From Desulfobulbus propionicus (GTDB taxonomy: Bacteria; Desulfobacterota; Desulfobulbia; Desulfobulbales; Desulfobulbaceae), in contig PDTC01000012.1 in the NCBI GenBank assembly GCA_002748735.1, positions 1 to 64,000 on the forward strand: a stretch of DNA of 64,000 nucleotides, written 5' to 3'. Positions 32,993-42,061 of the stretch are shown piece after piece. The translations under genes and the position numbers were made by a program. A model generated the notes under the pieces. The model did no database searches, was not told the origin of the DNA, and worked only from the letters and a program-made list of their open reading frames with translations. Position 1 is the first letter of the stretch. Each line of letters starts with the position of its first letter.

Positions 32993-35193
32993 CAGTCAAC
33001 AATGTCCAGGTTGGCATAGTCCAGATGAAGGATTTTTCTGCCGTGGCGAGCAAAGGCCACTTCAACCCGTCTCGGTCCGGGAACAGCCTGGATGGTACCG
33101 CGGCCAAAAAATGGATGCTCCACCGTGGTTCCCACCTCTAGATTCTCGCCCTGAACGGCAGCACTGCCTTTGCCGAGTTTTCTGCGTGCAGCGCCCCGGA
33201 AACGGGGCTCGGCAAGGGTAAACTGCCCGACACTGTCCGGTGGCGACACTGCCTCCTCCACATATAGACCGGGGTGGATTTCCCGAAGAAAAGGGGAGAT
33301 GGCGGTGCGCTGAAACTTTCTGTCCGGGGTGACCAGCTCCCTCGGATAGGTGAGAAAGAGGGCCTTGCGTGCCCGGGTGGTGGCCACATAGAGCAGACGG
33401 CGCTCCTCTTCGTACTGGCTGCCAGGAACAGCATTCTGATGGGGGAACCGGCCTTCGGCCAAACCGATGATGAAAACCGCATCCCACTCCAGTCCCTTGG
33501 CCGAGTGGATGGTGGACAGCACCAGCCGCTCAGTCTGCGGCCCTTCTCCCTGAGCCCCTGTCTCCGGGGGGTCAAGGGCCGTGTCATTGACAAAGCTCTG
33601 GATGTCGCCGTACCCGCTTACCAAGGCCTGAAGCTGGTCGATGTCCCGACGCCGTTTCGGATAGTCGTCGTGATAAATCTTTTCGAAAACCGGGCCATAG
33701 TAGGTCATGACCGTATCAAAAAATGCTGCCGGAGTGATATCCTTGCCCTGCAGTTTGTCAAGGGTCTGGCGTAGCGCCTCAAAACCCGCCTCCCATGAAG
33801 GGGCGGGCCTGATGTTGACAAGCACCTGCATGGGATCATCGGCATCCTTGAGGGTCTGGGTGATCTTCTGGGCAGTCTTGGGGCCAACCTTGTCCAGCTG
33901 CAGGAGCAGACGGTTCCAACTCAGGGTGTCCCACGGATTGACCAGCACGCGAAAGAAACAGAGCACGTCTTTGATGTGAGCCGACTCCGTGAGCTTTAAG
34001 CCGCCACGTTTCTCATATTCGCGGGCCCGGCTGGCGAGTTCCATCTCCAGCTTGTAGGAGTGGTAACCGGAGCGGAACAGGACCGCGATCTGGGAGAGAG
34101 CGATCCCCTCTTTCTGCAACTGCTCAATGCGTTCGGCAACCCATCGCGCTTCTGCGGCTTCATCACGGGCGGCATACAGCAGGGGGAGCTCTTCACCTTT
34201 GATGTTACTAAAAAGCGTCTTGGTAAACTGTTCCTCGGCATGGGCAATGATCGAGTTGGTCAACTCCAGAATGGGCTGGGTTGAGCGGTAGTTCTCCTCG
34301 AGCTTGATGATACTGGTCTCGGGGTATTGCTGGGGAAACCGCATGATATTCTGGAAATCAGCACCACGAAAGCTGTAAATGGACTGGGCATCGTCACCGA
34401 CCACCATGACATTATGCTGCCGTCCAGCAAGCAGCCGGACAATTTCCGCCTGGATCGGGTTGGTATCCTGGTACTCATCGACGAGCACGGTGGTGAAACG
34501 GTTACAGATCTCCTCGCGGGCCTCGGGTGACTCAGCAAGCAACCGCCGCCAGTTGACCAACAGGTCATCATAGTCCATCAGGCCGTTATCCCGTTTAAAC
34601 TGGGCATAATGCTCGCGGATGGTGTAGATGTCGTCGATGAACTCAGAGAGGTGCAAGTAGCCCTCGTAGACCAGGTCCTCGACGGTACGTGCCTTGTTGA
34701 TCGCGCCTGAAAGCAGGTTGACAATAACACGCTTGGAGGGAAAGCGCTTGCCGGCTCCGGAGAACCCCAGCGACGATTTAAGCAGGTTAACGATGCCCTC
34801 GGCATCACCCCGGTCGATGATAGTGAACCCGGAGCCAATATCAAGGTGGTGACCATAGCGCCGCAACAGAAAGTTAGCAGTGGCGTGGAAGGTACCACCG
34901 GTCACTGCGCGGCTGTCCTGACCGGTGAGCTGCCCGGCACGCCACAGCATCTCCTGGGCAGCCCGGCGGGTGAAGGTGAGGAGCAGAATGGAGGCAGGGT
35001 CAACCCCCTGTTCCAGGAGATACGCTACCCGATGCACCAGGGTACGGGTCTTGCCACTGCCTGCACCAGCAATCACCAGTACCGGGCCAGCAGGGTGGGT
35101 AACGGCCTGATACTGGGCCGGATTCAGCTCCCAGGCAGGAACGGCTACCGGTTGATCGCCGGCGAGGTCGGTCCGATCAGTTGGAGGATACAT
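32992..35193 (-). CDS. UvrD/PcrA-type superfamily 1 DNA helicase
   Basis: A ~733-residue 3'-5' DNA helicase for repair. SF1 motifs in order: Q-motif LNPAQYQAV, Walker A VIAGAGSGKTRTL, motif Ia LLLTFTRRAAQEM, Walker B VLVDEYQDTN, motif III VVGDDAQSIYSFRGAD, motif IV EENYRSTQPIL, motif V TIHSAKGLEWDAVFI and motif VI RRLLYVATTRARKAL. The C-terminus (TTVEHPFFGRGTIQ...ILHLDYANLDIV) is the Tudor-like tail common in PcrA/UvrD, which binds RNA polymerase. Whether it is the main UvrD or a paralogue is not clear. The start is uncertain: ATG 35193 or TTG 35229, both with weak ribosome sites. Confidence 0.93.
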   Translation of the reverse strand: MYPPTDRTDLAGDQPVAVPAWELNPAQYQAVTHPAGPVLVIAGAGSGKTRTLVHRVAYLLEQGVDPASILLLTFTRRAAQEMLWRAGQLTGQDSRAVTGGTFHATANFLLRRYGHHLDIGSGFTIIDRGDAEGIVNLLKSSLGFSGAGKRFPSKRVIVNLLSGAINKARTVEDLVYEGYLHLSEFIDDIYTIREHYAQFKRDNGLMDYDDLLVNWRRLLAESPEAREEICNRFTTVLVDEYQDTNPIQAEIVRLLAGRQHNVMVVGDDAQSIYSFRGADFQNIMRFPQQYPETSIIKLEENYRSTQPILELTNSIIAHAEEQFTKTLFSNIKGEELPLLYAARDEAAEARWVAERIEQLQKEGIALSQIAVLFRSGYHSYKLEMELASRAREYEKRGGLKLTESAHIKDVLCFFRVLVNPWDTLSWNRLLLQLDKVGPKTAQKITQTLKDADDPMQVLVNIRPAPSWEAGFEALRQTLDKLQGKDITPAAFFDTVMTYYGPVFEKIYHDDYPKRRRDIDQLQALVSGYGDIQSFVNDTALDPPETGAQGEGPQTERLVLSTIHSAKGLEWDAVFIIGLAEGRFPHQNAVPGSQYEEERRLLYVATTRARKALFLTYPRELVTPDRKFQRTAISPFLREIHPGLYVEEAVSPPDSVGQFTLAEPRFRGAARRKLGKGSAAVQGENLEVGTTVEHPFFGRGTIQAVPGPRRVEVAFARHGRKILHLDYANLDIVD

Positions 35194-35235
35194 GAGCGCT
35201 GTTCTACCACAGCCAAAGTGATGCTGCAATCTCTG

Positions 35236-35264
35236 TTGACACTGTCCCGGGCGGAGACTACATT
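35236..35264 (+). promoter_or_regulatory. Putative sigma-70 promoter
   Basis: TTGACA (35236-35241), 17-base spacer, TACATT (35259-35264), about 145 bp before the 35409 gene. The -35 is perfect and the -10 is four of six. It lies at the divergent start region of the helicase gene. Confidence 0.4.
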
Positions 35265-35408
35265 GGGGTTGCCGGTTGCGTTCCCGGATACAGGAAGGAG
35301 ACCGGTGGTCTCTTTTCTCTCTCTTTCAGCAACAGGGGTGCCGGTGGTGATGGCGGCAGCGGGCCGCCTGGGCAGGCCGTCAGCCCGCAGACAGATTCCT
35401 TACAGATC

Positions 35409-35810
35409 ATGACAGATTACTCGAGCATCTTCAGTTCCGATACGGTCCAGGCACTGTTTCCCCCAGAGCGGACCAATGCTTTCTTTGAAGCCCTGTTTGG
35501 TGACGCCAGCGAAGGGGCGTATGACATTGCCTTGAGTTTTTCCGGTTTCGACGAGGAGCGCCGGCAACTGGAGTTTCACCTGAACCTGCGGCAGCGGCCG
35601 GGCTGTTGCCTGGCCTGCAACCTCACCTACGGCCTCCCCGATGTCTTTTCCCGGCATCCGGTGATCAACATCAAGGGGCTGGTCGAGGATATCCAAACCC
35701 GCCTGGGCAACGGGCTGGTCTGTGAGGGCTGGCGACTTGATCCCACCGTCCAGCAGAATGACGCACTCCACGTGATTCCCCTGCGTATTACGCTGCGGGA
35801 GCAGGAATAA
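35409..35810 (+). CDS. Conserved hypothetical protein with CxxC core
   Basis: A 133-residue cytoplasmic-looking protein. After an acidic N-terminus it has FPPERTNAFFEALFGDASEGAYDIALSF and a central RPGCCLACNLTYGLPDVFSRHPVINIKG, with a CCLAC cysteine cluster. I recall similar short proteins in delta-proteobacteria with no experimental function, and some carry an absurd eukaryotic homeobox name in databases. It has its own promoter candidate and stands between a helicase and a diguanylate cyclase, both on the other strand. I do not recognise a function. Confidence 0.7.
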   Translation: MTDYSSIFSSDTVQALFPPERTNAFFEALFGDASEGAYDIALSFSGFDEERRQLEFHLNLRQRPGCCLACNLTYGLPDVFSRHPVINIKGLVEDIQTRLGNGLVCEGWRLDPTVQQNDALHVIPLRITLREQE

Positions 35811-35891
35811 CCAGGATTACTCTACGATACCGGAAACCTGACTCAGGATACCCGGTCACGTTTCGACCGGAAAGCGGACGGGCGGAAAGCC

Positions 35892-36896
35892 TTAGTTGAC
35901 CATTACCTGGTTCCGACCGTTGGCCTTGGCTTGGTAGAGAATGTCGTCGGCATGCTCAATCCACTGTTGCCGACTCAAATGTTGTTCCCAGGAAGCCAGG
36001 CCGATGCTCACCGCCAGCTTGCCGGAAACAGTGGTGATATTGAGGCGGTCAATAGAGTCACAGAGCCGTGCCGCGATGTTCTGGGCGGCGATGATGTCAG
36101 TGTTGGGAAGCACCAGGATGAACTCGTCGCCCCCCATGCGTACCAGGAGGTCGGTGGCTCGAACCTGGCCATTCATCACCCCGGCGACCTGTTTAAGGAC
36201 CCGGTCACCGACCAGATGTCCCATGGCGTCATTGACTGACTTGAAGTGATCCAGATCAATGGAGGCCAGGGTCAATGGATGGTTATACCGCCTGGCCTGT
36301 TCAATGATCGAGTCAATGCGCTCTTCAAAGACAGCCCGGTTTGCCAGGCCGGTGAGGCTGTCTTTACGGGCCTGGGAGAAAACCTCTTCATAGTCCAGGG
36401 CCCGTTTGAGTGGGTCGGCCAGCACCGCCAGCGACTGATCCACCAGAAACAACTCGGCTTCATCAATGGCCGCCCCCTGGCGGGTCAGGACAAGCATGCC
36501 GTAGCAATCAGCAGATTCAAATGCCCACGTATAGCTGTGGAAATCATCGGAGACGACACAGCGCTCTTCAGACTCGAGGGGACGGGAGAGGACTGTTTCC
36601 GCAACCGAGACAATCTGGCGACGCTGGGGACCGTGAAAGGAACAGTACATGTGCATCCGTTTCTTGGCAGGGTTACGGTAACCGATGAGTTCGTGGCGTA
36701 CATACGCGGCGAGCCAGATGGAGTAAGCCTCCAACATGGTGGGCAGGTCGAGAATGCCTGACATCCGCTGGTACAGCTCGTTAATTTTTTTCAGATGCTC
36801 GGACTGCTCTTTATAATGAGACAACTCGTGTAAAAGGTTGTCCATCGAAGTATCGATGAACTGACCAAGTGGGAGGGTAATGTTTTTGGTATTCAT
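35892..36896 (-). CDS. Diguanylate cyclase (GGDEF)
   Basis: A 334-residue protein. The C-terminal ~165 residues form a GGDEF domain starting at DSLTGLANRAVFEERI, with the active-site motif RMGGDEF and a product-inhibition I-site RATD exactly five residues before it. It should therefore make c-di-GMP with feedback control. The N-terminal ~170 residues start with a helical segment and then a GAF-like region that contains no membrane helix, so the input is probably cytoplasmic. The gene stands alone between two plus-strand genes. Confidence 0.92.
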   Translation of the reverse strand: MNTKNITLPLGQFIDTSMDNLLHELSHYKEQSEHLKKINELYQRMSGILDLPTMLEAYSIWLAAYVRHELIGYRNPAKKRMHMYCSFHGPQRRQIVSVAETVLSRPLESEERCVVSDDFHSYTWAFESADCYGMLVLTRQGAAIDEAELFLVDQSLAVLADPLKRALDYEEVFSQARKDSLTGLANRAVFEERIDSIIEQARRYNHPLTLASIDLDHFKSVNDAMGHLVGDRVLKQVAGVMNGQVRATDLLVRMGGDEFILVLPNTDIIAAQNIAARLCDSIDRLNITTVSGKLAVSIGLASWEQHLSRQQWIEHADDILYQAKANGRNQVMVN

Positions 36897-37143
36897 GGTG
36901 CCCTTGTTTCATTTTGGGGAAGTCCGGGAGACGTGAGAGACTACTTTATCTGTTTTTTTATTGTTATTCTAGCTAGAAGCATGCCAGATAAAGAAAAAGT
37001 TCAATTTTTTGCATTTTTTTGCCGTAACGTGGCTACCTGTCAGGAATGGCGATAAAACGAAAAAAAACAGAAGAAGGCGTCAAAACACGTTGACGTGTCA
37101 GAGTATTGGCAAAAAAAAGGGTTGATCCAGACGAGGTACTGGC

Positions 37144-38193
37144 ATGAAAACTGGACAGATGTTTCTGGCAGGATTTACCGGAACCCGTCTTACTGACGGG
37201 CATTGGCTGTACCGCGTCGTTGAGCGGCACGGCCTTGGCGGGGTGGTCCTTTTTGACCGTACAGTGGGAGGAGCTCGTCAAAATATTGCCTCACCTGGGC
37301 AGCTGCAGAAACTCTGTACCGAGCTGCGTGTCCTGGAGCCGAACCTGCTTGTCGCCGTCGATCAGGAGGGAGGTCAGGTCCGACGGCTCAAGCATGAGGA
37401 CGGATTTGCACAGTCCCGTTCAGCACAGGCCTTGGGGAGGGAGACCGTGGAGCGTGTGTACCGCTATTATCGAGGCATGGCCCGGGAGCTTGCCAACGTG
37501 GGAGTGAACTGCAATCTCGCGCCGGTGGTCGACCTTGACCGTAATCCCAACAATCCAATTATCGGCCGGTTTGGCCGGAGTTTCAGTGCGGATGCACGAC
37601 ATGTAACGGCCTGTGCCCGGGTCTGTATTCAGGCGCATCATGAGGCAGGGGTTGGCTGCTGTCTCAAACACTTTCCCGGCCATGGCAGCGCTACCGGTGA
37701 TACCCACCTGGGCCTTGTCGATGTCAGCAACGACTGGGTTGCAGAGGAGCTTGTCCCCTTCACCACCCTGATCCGGCAGGGCTATCGGGACGCAATCATG
37801 ACAGCCCATGTGGTGCACAGCGGACTGGATGCCAAGCACCTGCCGGCAACCCTGTCACCCGAGGTAGTACAGGGGCTGCTGCGCGATACACTCGGTTTTA
37901 ACGGGGTAATTATCAGTGATGATTTGCAGATGCAGGCCATCAGCTCTCAATGGGGATATCGTCAGGCTGTACAGATGGCGGTATTAGCCGGGGTCGACCT
38001 GCTCATCGTTGGCAACAACCTTTCTCCGCGGGAAGACGCTGTCGATGAAGGTGTCGCGGCGATCACCGAACTCCTTGACAGCGGGCGTCTCGCCCCTGAG
38101 CGGGTTGCCGCAAGCCTGGCGAGAATCAACAGTTTTCAGCAACGATGTAGAGGAGAAGAGCTATGGAACAGCATGCCACCCACAATATCATAG
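37144..38193 (+). CDS. nagZ: Beta-N-acetylhexosaminidase (family 3), NagZ
   Basis: A 349-residue glycoside hydrolase family 3 enzyme that removes GlcNAc from anhydromuropeptides during cell-wall recycling. The flexible-loop signature KHFPGHGSATGDTHLGL carries the catalytic His/Asp pair, and FNGVIISDDLQMQAIS carries the nucleophile Asp. No signal peptide is visible, so it acts in the cytoplasm. The gene overlaps the following TM2 gene by 31 bases. A small palindrome (acacgt/acgtgt) lies upstream near 37088. Confidence 0.93.
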   Translation: MKTGQMFLAGFTGTRLTDGHWLYRVVERHGLGGVVLFDRTVGGARQNIASPGQLQKLCTELRVLEPNLLVAVDQEGGQVRRLKHEDGFAQSRSAQALGRETVERVYRYYRGMARELANVGVNCNLAPVVDLDRNPNNPIIGRFGRSFSADARHVTACARVCIQAHHEAGVGCCLKHFPGHGSATGDTHLGLVDVSNDWVAEELVPFTTLIRQGYRDAIMTAHVVHSGLDAKHLPATLSPEVVQGLLRDTLGFNGVIISDDLQMQAISSQWGYRQAVQMAVLAGVDLLIVGNNLSPREDAVDEGVAAITELLDSGRLAPERVAASLARINSFQQRCRGEELWNSMPPTIS

Positions 38194-38567
38194 TTGCCTA
38201 TCTCATCTGGATTTTTGGTTTTATTGGTGCCCACCGGTTCTATCTGGGCAAGCCCATCTCCGGCACCATCTACCTGCTCACCTTCGGGGTCTTTCTCGTG
38301 GGCTGGATTGTCGACCTGTTCCTGATTCCGGGCATGGTACGTGACGCTGACATCCGCTTCACACCGGGTCGGGTCAATTTTACTCTGGCCTGGCTGCTGT
38401 TGGTTTTTCTCGGGATTGTTGGGATACACCGGATGTACATGGGGAAATGGTTTTCCGGAGTCCTGTACCTGTTCACCCTTGGCCTGTTTGGCTTTGGTTA
38501 TCTCTTTGATATGTTTACCCTAAACGATCAGATCACCCTGGTGAACGGCGCCGAGGTCTCGGCCTGA
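38163..38567 (+). CDS. TM2-domain membrane protein
   Basis: A 134-residue protein with two TM2-type units. Each has two helices with a short turn and the motif AHRFYLGKPISGTIYLLTFG (first) or IHRMYMGKWFSGVLYLFTLG (second), and each turn ends in a Asp-x-Phe/Leu region (VDLFLIPGM, FDMFTLNDQ). GGAG precedes the ATG, which lies within the end of nagZ, so it is probably co-expressed with it. TM2 proteins have no defined bacterial function. Confidence 0.85.
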   Translation: MEQHATHNIIVAYLIWIFGFIGAHRFYLGKPISGTIYLLTFGVFLVGWIVDLFLIPGMVRDADIRFTPGRVNFTLAWLLLVFLGIVGIHRMYMGKWFSGVLYLFTLGLFGFGYLFDMFTLNDQITLVNGAEVSA

Positions 38568-38576
38568 ACGGCAAAC

Positions 38577-39350
38577 TTAGCTGCGCGGCCTGGTGAAGAC
38601 CCATTCCCCTTCTGTGGACAACTTGGGTGAGAAGCGGTAGCCGCCCGAGGTAAAGTCTTTAAGCCCCTGTGGATCCTTCAGCTGCTCCTCTACGGCAAAG
38701 CGGGCCATGAGCCCCCTGGCCCGTTTACTATACATGGCCACCACTCGCGCACCCCTGGCGTCAACCTCCTTGAAGGTGATCCGCAACACGGGCGCGTTCA
38801 GCTGTTTGCCAATAATCGCCCTGAAATACTCGGTGGAGGCCAGGTTAACCAGCAGCGGTGTTCGCAGGGAAGAGAGAGCGGTATTGAGTTCCTCGGTGAT
38901 GAGGGGCCCCCAGAAACGGTACAGGGTATCTCCACGATCGGTGGACAAGCGGGTCTGCATTTCCAGGCGGTAGGGCTGCATGAGGTCAAATGGTCGCAGG
39001 CACCCGTAAAATCCGGAGAGAATGCGCAGGTGCTCCTGAAGATACCTATACCCCCTTGCCTGCAGGCTGGCAAAGTCTATCGCCTCGTACATGGTTCCGG
39101 TGAAGGTAAGGATGGCTGGTCGGGCATTGTCCTGGGTGAAGGGGAGGTGAAAGTCGGCAAACCGCTGCTGGGTTGTTTTGGCAAGCGGCGAACGTATCTT
39201 CATCAACTGCATGAGCTCGTCAGGGGACATCTGCTTGAGAAGAGCGGCAAGTTCTTTGGTGTGTTCCAGTAATGCCGGTAGCGTGAGTTGGACTTTTGGC
39301 ACAGGCCCGTCAAAATTTTGTCCCTTGGAGGGGGCAAGGATCAGCAGCAT
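38577..39350 (-). CDS. yaaA: Peroxide stress protein YaaA
   Basis: A 257-residue member of the YaaA (DUF328) family, which in E. coli limits free iron during peroxide stress. Family features: N-terminal MLLILAPSKGQNFD, central TMYEAIDFASL and YLRILSGFYG-type LRILSGFYGCLRPFDLMQPYRLEM, and C-terminal SKRARGLMARF. The start at 39350 begins the family-conserved N-terminus; a longer frame upstream is not conserved. It stands alone and converges on the TM2 gene. Confidence 0.92.
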   Translation of the reverse strand: MLLILAPSKGQNFDGPVPKVQLTLPALLEHTKELAALLKQMSPDELMQLMKIRSPLAKTTQQRFADFHLPFTQDNARPAILTFTGTMYEAIDFASLQARGYRYLQEHLRILSGFYGCLRPFDLMQPYRLEMQTRLSTDRGDTLYRFWGPLITEELNTALSSLRTPLLVNLASTEYFRAIIGKQLNAPVLRITFKEVDARGARVVAMYSKRARGLMARFAVEEQLKDPQGLKDFTSGGYRFSPKLSTEGEWVFTRPRS

Positions 39351-39510
39351 GGTGAAAATATTCCTGTTAGTGATGGCGAAGCCTGTAATGGGCAGGGACA
39401 AAAATACCGCGTACCCGTGGATTATACGACTATAGCACTATGCGACGGAAAAGGGAATTGTTCGTTGATTTGCGGTTGTCAGTCCAAAAAGGCTGCTGTA
39501 TAAGGCACGC

Positions 39511-39786
39511 ATGCAAACCTTTTTTCCTCAGCAGAACAGCGACAGGCCGGATATTGACTATCCCTGTTCCTGGCAGTATCGGGTCATCGGCATAGACCGG
39601 GATGGGCTGATGCAAGCTGTCTCTGCCTGCATCAGCAAGCGTCCCTGTGAGATCAGGGTCGGTAACACCAGCTCAGGTGGACGCTATGTCAGTGTGATCC
39701 TTGAGGTCGAGGTGAGTAGCGATGAGGATCGGCTGACATTGTACAGCCAGCTCGCTGCCCTGGCCGAGGTGAGGATGGTTCTGTGA
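39511..39786 (+). CDS. DUF493 (YbeD-like) protein
   Basis: A 91-residue protein with the ferredoxin-like DUF493/YbeD fold: YPCSWQYRVIGIDRDGLMQAV at the front and SSGGRYVSVILEVEVSSDEDRLTLYSQL in the middle. The E. coli relative YbeD sits near the lipoate genes, and its function is uncertain. The stop overlaps the GTG start of the next gene by 4 bases. Confidence 0.85.
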   Translation: MQTFFPQQNSDRPDIDYPCSWQYRVIGIDRDGLMQAVSACISKRPCEIRVGNTSSGGRYVSVILEVEVSSDEDRLTLYSQLAALAEVRMVL

Positions 39787-40304
39787 GCGGACAGCAGCAA
39801 GGCAGCACAGACTGGCCCGACTCCAAGATGATCCCGGTGATGCGGGAGGCTATACTCACCGTACAGATGGTGTGTTACCGTAGGGTTGTCAGCGCACTTG
39901 CCGGGCGGCAGTCTGAGCTTGAGCCGGCTCAGCGGCTTCGCCTTGCCGGGGCAGTTATCAACAACCTATTTGGCACCCGGCCGGAAGATTCGGAAGTGGC
40001 GCGTTTCGGCACCCGGCACCCTGAATTGGTGGAGCAGGAACTCTACGGACTGAAAGAGACCCTGGCTGACATGCTGCCATTGCTGACAGATGCCCTACGC
40101 ATGCAGACCATCTGTGACAACCAGGAGGGAATTCACTCCATCGGCTCCCTGCTCATGGCCCGGACACTCGGCCTCCTCGATGAAAACCGCAGTCTACCCA
40201 TGCCATCGACCTTTATGCTGAGCGTGCGCACGCTTGCCGCTACCGAAGGTTTGGTCGAACCCATGAGCCGGCCTGATCAGACTGCAGGGAAACCACCAGG
40301 GTAG
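39783..40304 (+). CDS. Hypothetical helical protein coupled to DUF493 gene
   Basis: A 173-residue protein starting at GTG 39783, overlapping the DUF493 stop (GTGA), so translation is coupled. It is predicted mostly helical, with no signal peptide or cysteine motif. Readable stretches are AILTVQMVCYRRVVSALAGR, AGAVINNLFGTRPEDSEVARF and YGLKETLADMLPLLTDALRM. I do not recognise a family. The tight coupling suggests a joint role with the DUF493 protein. Confidence 0.7.
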   Translation: MSGQQQGSTDWPDSKMIPVMREAILTVQMVCYRRVVSALAGRQSELEPAQRLRLAGAVINNLFGTRPEDSEVARFGTRHPELVEQELYGLKETLADMLPLLTDALRMQTICDNQEGIHSIGSLLMARTLGLLDENRSLPMPSTFMLSVRTLAATEGLVEPMSRPDQTAGKPPG

Positions 40305-40601
40305 CCACATTGTCGGTTTATTCTTTCTCGTACGCCGGAAAGAGACTCTTTGGGATACCAGTTTTCCACCTCTGTATGCCTGATAACCGCCTCACCTTAG
40401 GTCTTTCTCTTAACTGGCTGTTCTCGATGATAGAGAGATAGCGCTCACTAGACTGTATGGACCTCAGTCTCTTGAACCTGAAGTATATCCTTAACACCAA
40501 CCCTCCTGTGCCCCAGAGGGAAACATCTTTACAGGTACACGTGTTATTGTCAGTCAAATGGAGGGGACAAAAAGGCGACCAGGAGAGCTGCAGCTCGGCA
40601 C
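40305..40601. other. Non-coding stretch before the palindrome cluster
   Basis: About 300 bp. A minus-strand open frame (40318-40707) crosses the palindromes and has no family features. A perfect 12-base palindrome gagctgcagctc lies at 40585-40596. Nothing else is supported. Confidence 0.4.
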
Positions 40602-40770
40602 AACAGCGAGTTGAGCGGCTTCCCGTCAGCCTCGGCAGACGTAGTCTGCCGAGGCTGACGGGAAGCGCGCTCGAATGATTGGTTCCGGTGCGCGAGTTAG
40701 CGCACATCGGAACTAATCATTCGAGTGCAGAGCGCAACTCGCTGTTCCGGCGTGCGCAGCGCGCCGGAAC
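40602..40770. repeat. Cluster of nested long palindromes (cloverleaf-capable element)
   Basis: Four inverted repeats are packed into 169 bp. Hairpin A: 40618-40640 with 40644-40666, a perfect 23-bp stem on a 3-base loop. Hairpin B: 40667-40694 with 40701-40728, 28 positions with one true mismatch and the other differences G-T wobbles. An outer 12-bp perfect stem (aacagcgagttg, 40602-40613, with caactcgctgtt, 40735-40746) encloses both, giving a three-way junction. Hairpin C: 40744-40755 with 40759-40770, 12 bp including one wobble, shares three bases with the outer stem. The wobble pattern suggests an RNA fold is maintained, or a repeat that evolved by duplication. No protein is encoded. Confidence 0.9.
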
Positions 40771-40779
40771 AATGTATTG

Positions 40780-40817
40780 AAAAAAAAAACCGGACACCCG
40801 CAAAGGTGCCCGGTTTA
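40780..40817 (-). terminator. Intrinsic terminator of mdh
   Basis: On the minus strand ACCGGGCACC pairs with GGTGTCCGGT (one wobble) around a short loop, followed by about ten T. It lies directly after the mdh stop and next to the palindrome cluster. Confidence 0.85.
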
Positions 40818-40835
40818 CAAGACAGTACAGAGAGA

Positions 40836-41816
40836 TCACCCAAGCAGATCAGCAATGGCATCGCGCTCTGCCTGCAGCTCCTTCTCGGTGACCTCCATCT
40901 GCTGCCGGCTGAAATCGCTGACATCAAGACCGGTCACCTCTTTCCACTCGCCATTTTCGCAGATGATGGGGAAGGCATACACCAGATCCTCGTCAATGCC
41001 GTAGGAGTTGCCCTTGCTGAACACGCCCATGCTCACCCAGCCCCCGTTGCTTCCCTGAATCCAGCTGCGCATGTGATCGACAGCGGCCGATGCGGCAGAA
41101 GCGGCGCTGGACGCTCCGCGTGCCTTGATAATGGCGGCACCGCGCTGCTGTACCACCGGGATAAAAGTATTCACATTCCAGTCGTCATCCACCTTGCCCT
41201 TTACTGGCTCGCCATCCACCAGAGCGTAGCTGATGTCAGGATACTGGGTGGCGCTGTGATTGCCCCAGACCACCATTTTCTCGATGTGAGTGGAATGGCA
41301 GCCAACCTTCTCGGCAATCTGTGAAAGTGAACGGTTATGGTCAAGCCGCATCATTGAGGTGATGTTTCGCGGATCAAGATCAGGGGCATTTTTCAGGGTG
41401 ATCAGGGCGTTGGTATTGGCCGGGTTGCCAACAACCAGCACCTTGACATCACGGCTGGCATGATCGTTGAGCGCCTTGCCCTGCACGGAGAAGATCTCGG
41501 CATTGGCCTTGAGCAGGTCGCCGCGCTCCATGCCCGGTCCACGGGGGCGTGCGCCGATTAAAAAGGCAATATCTGCGTCTTTAAAGGCGACATTGGGATC
41601 ATCACTGGTGATAACCCCCTGAACAAGGGGAAACGCGCAGTCCATGAGCTCCATCTCCACACCTTTCAGGGCGTCCATGGCCGGAGGGATTTCAAGGAGC
41701 TGCAGGATGACAGGCTGATCTGGACCCAGCATGCTGCCAGAGGCGATACGAAAGATAATCGAATAACTGATCTGCCCGGCTGCACCTGTGACTGCTACTC
41801 TTACGGGGGACTTCAT
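40836..41816 (-). CDS. mdh: Malate dehydrogenase
   Basis: A 326-residue LDH/MDH-fold enzyme of the cytoplasmic (type 2, Aquaspirillum/Thermus-like) malate dehydrogenase branch. It opens with [20 protein letters not shown], the NAD-binding loop, followed by [20 protein letters not shown]. The substrate motif [14 protein letters not shown] (catalytic mobile-loop arginines), the [11 protein letters not shown] stretch and the MMRLDHNRS region are present, with the active-site His in [11 protein letters not shown]. The start at 41816 is preceded by GGAG; the longer frame upstream is not conserved. It oxidises malate to oxaloacetate with NAD and is a single-gene transcript with its own terminator. 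Confidence 0.95.
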   Translation of the reverse strand: MKSPVRVAVTGAAGQISYSIIFRIASGSMLGPDQPVILQLLEIPPAMDALKGVEMELMDCAFPLVQGVITSDDPNVAFKDADIAFLIGARPRGPGMERGDLLKANAEIFSVQGKALNDHASRDVKVLVVGNPANTNALITLKNAPDLDPRNITSMMRLDHNRSLSQIAEKVGCHSTHIEKMVVWGNHSATQYPDISYALVDGEPVKGKVDDDWNVNTFIPVVQQRGAAIIKARGASSAASAASAAVDHMRSWIQGSNGGWVSMGVFSKGNSYGIDEDLVYAFPIICENGEWKEVTGLDVSDFSRQQMEVTEKELQAERDAIADLLG

Positions 41817-42061
41817 TGGCGTTTCTCCATGGGTTAAAGTGAACAAAATCGTGGGTAACCACCTAGCACGCCAATGCTGGCAGGACCTGGAGGTCAGGCT
41901 GAAGCCCAGCATTGACTGCAGGCATCAAGATTCACCGGAAATAGTACTGAATAACCAAAAAAAAGTGAACCGAAAAACAGTGGGAAATTTGGCGACGTTT
42001 GTCCCAGCGCACAGCCGGCTTGTGCTCACGACTTGGATTGCAGGTAGACAACCGCTGCTGT

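Noticed and set aside
40318-40707. Minus-strand 129-codon frame through the palindromes
   Set aside because: No ribosome-binding site or family match; the palindromes explain the sequence better.
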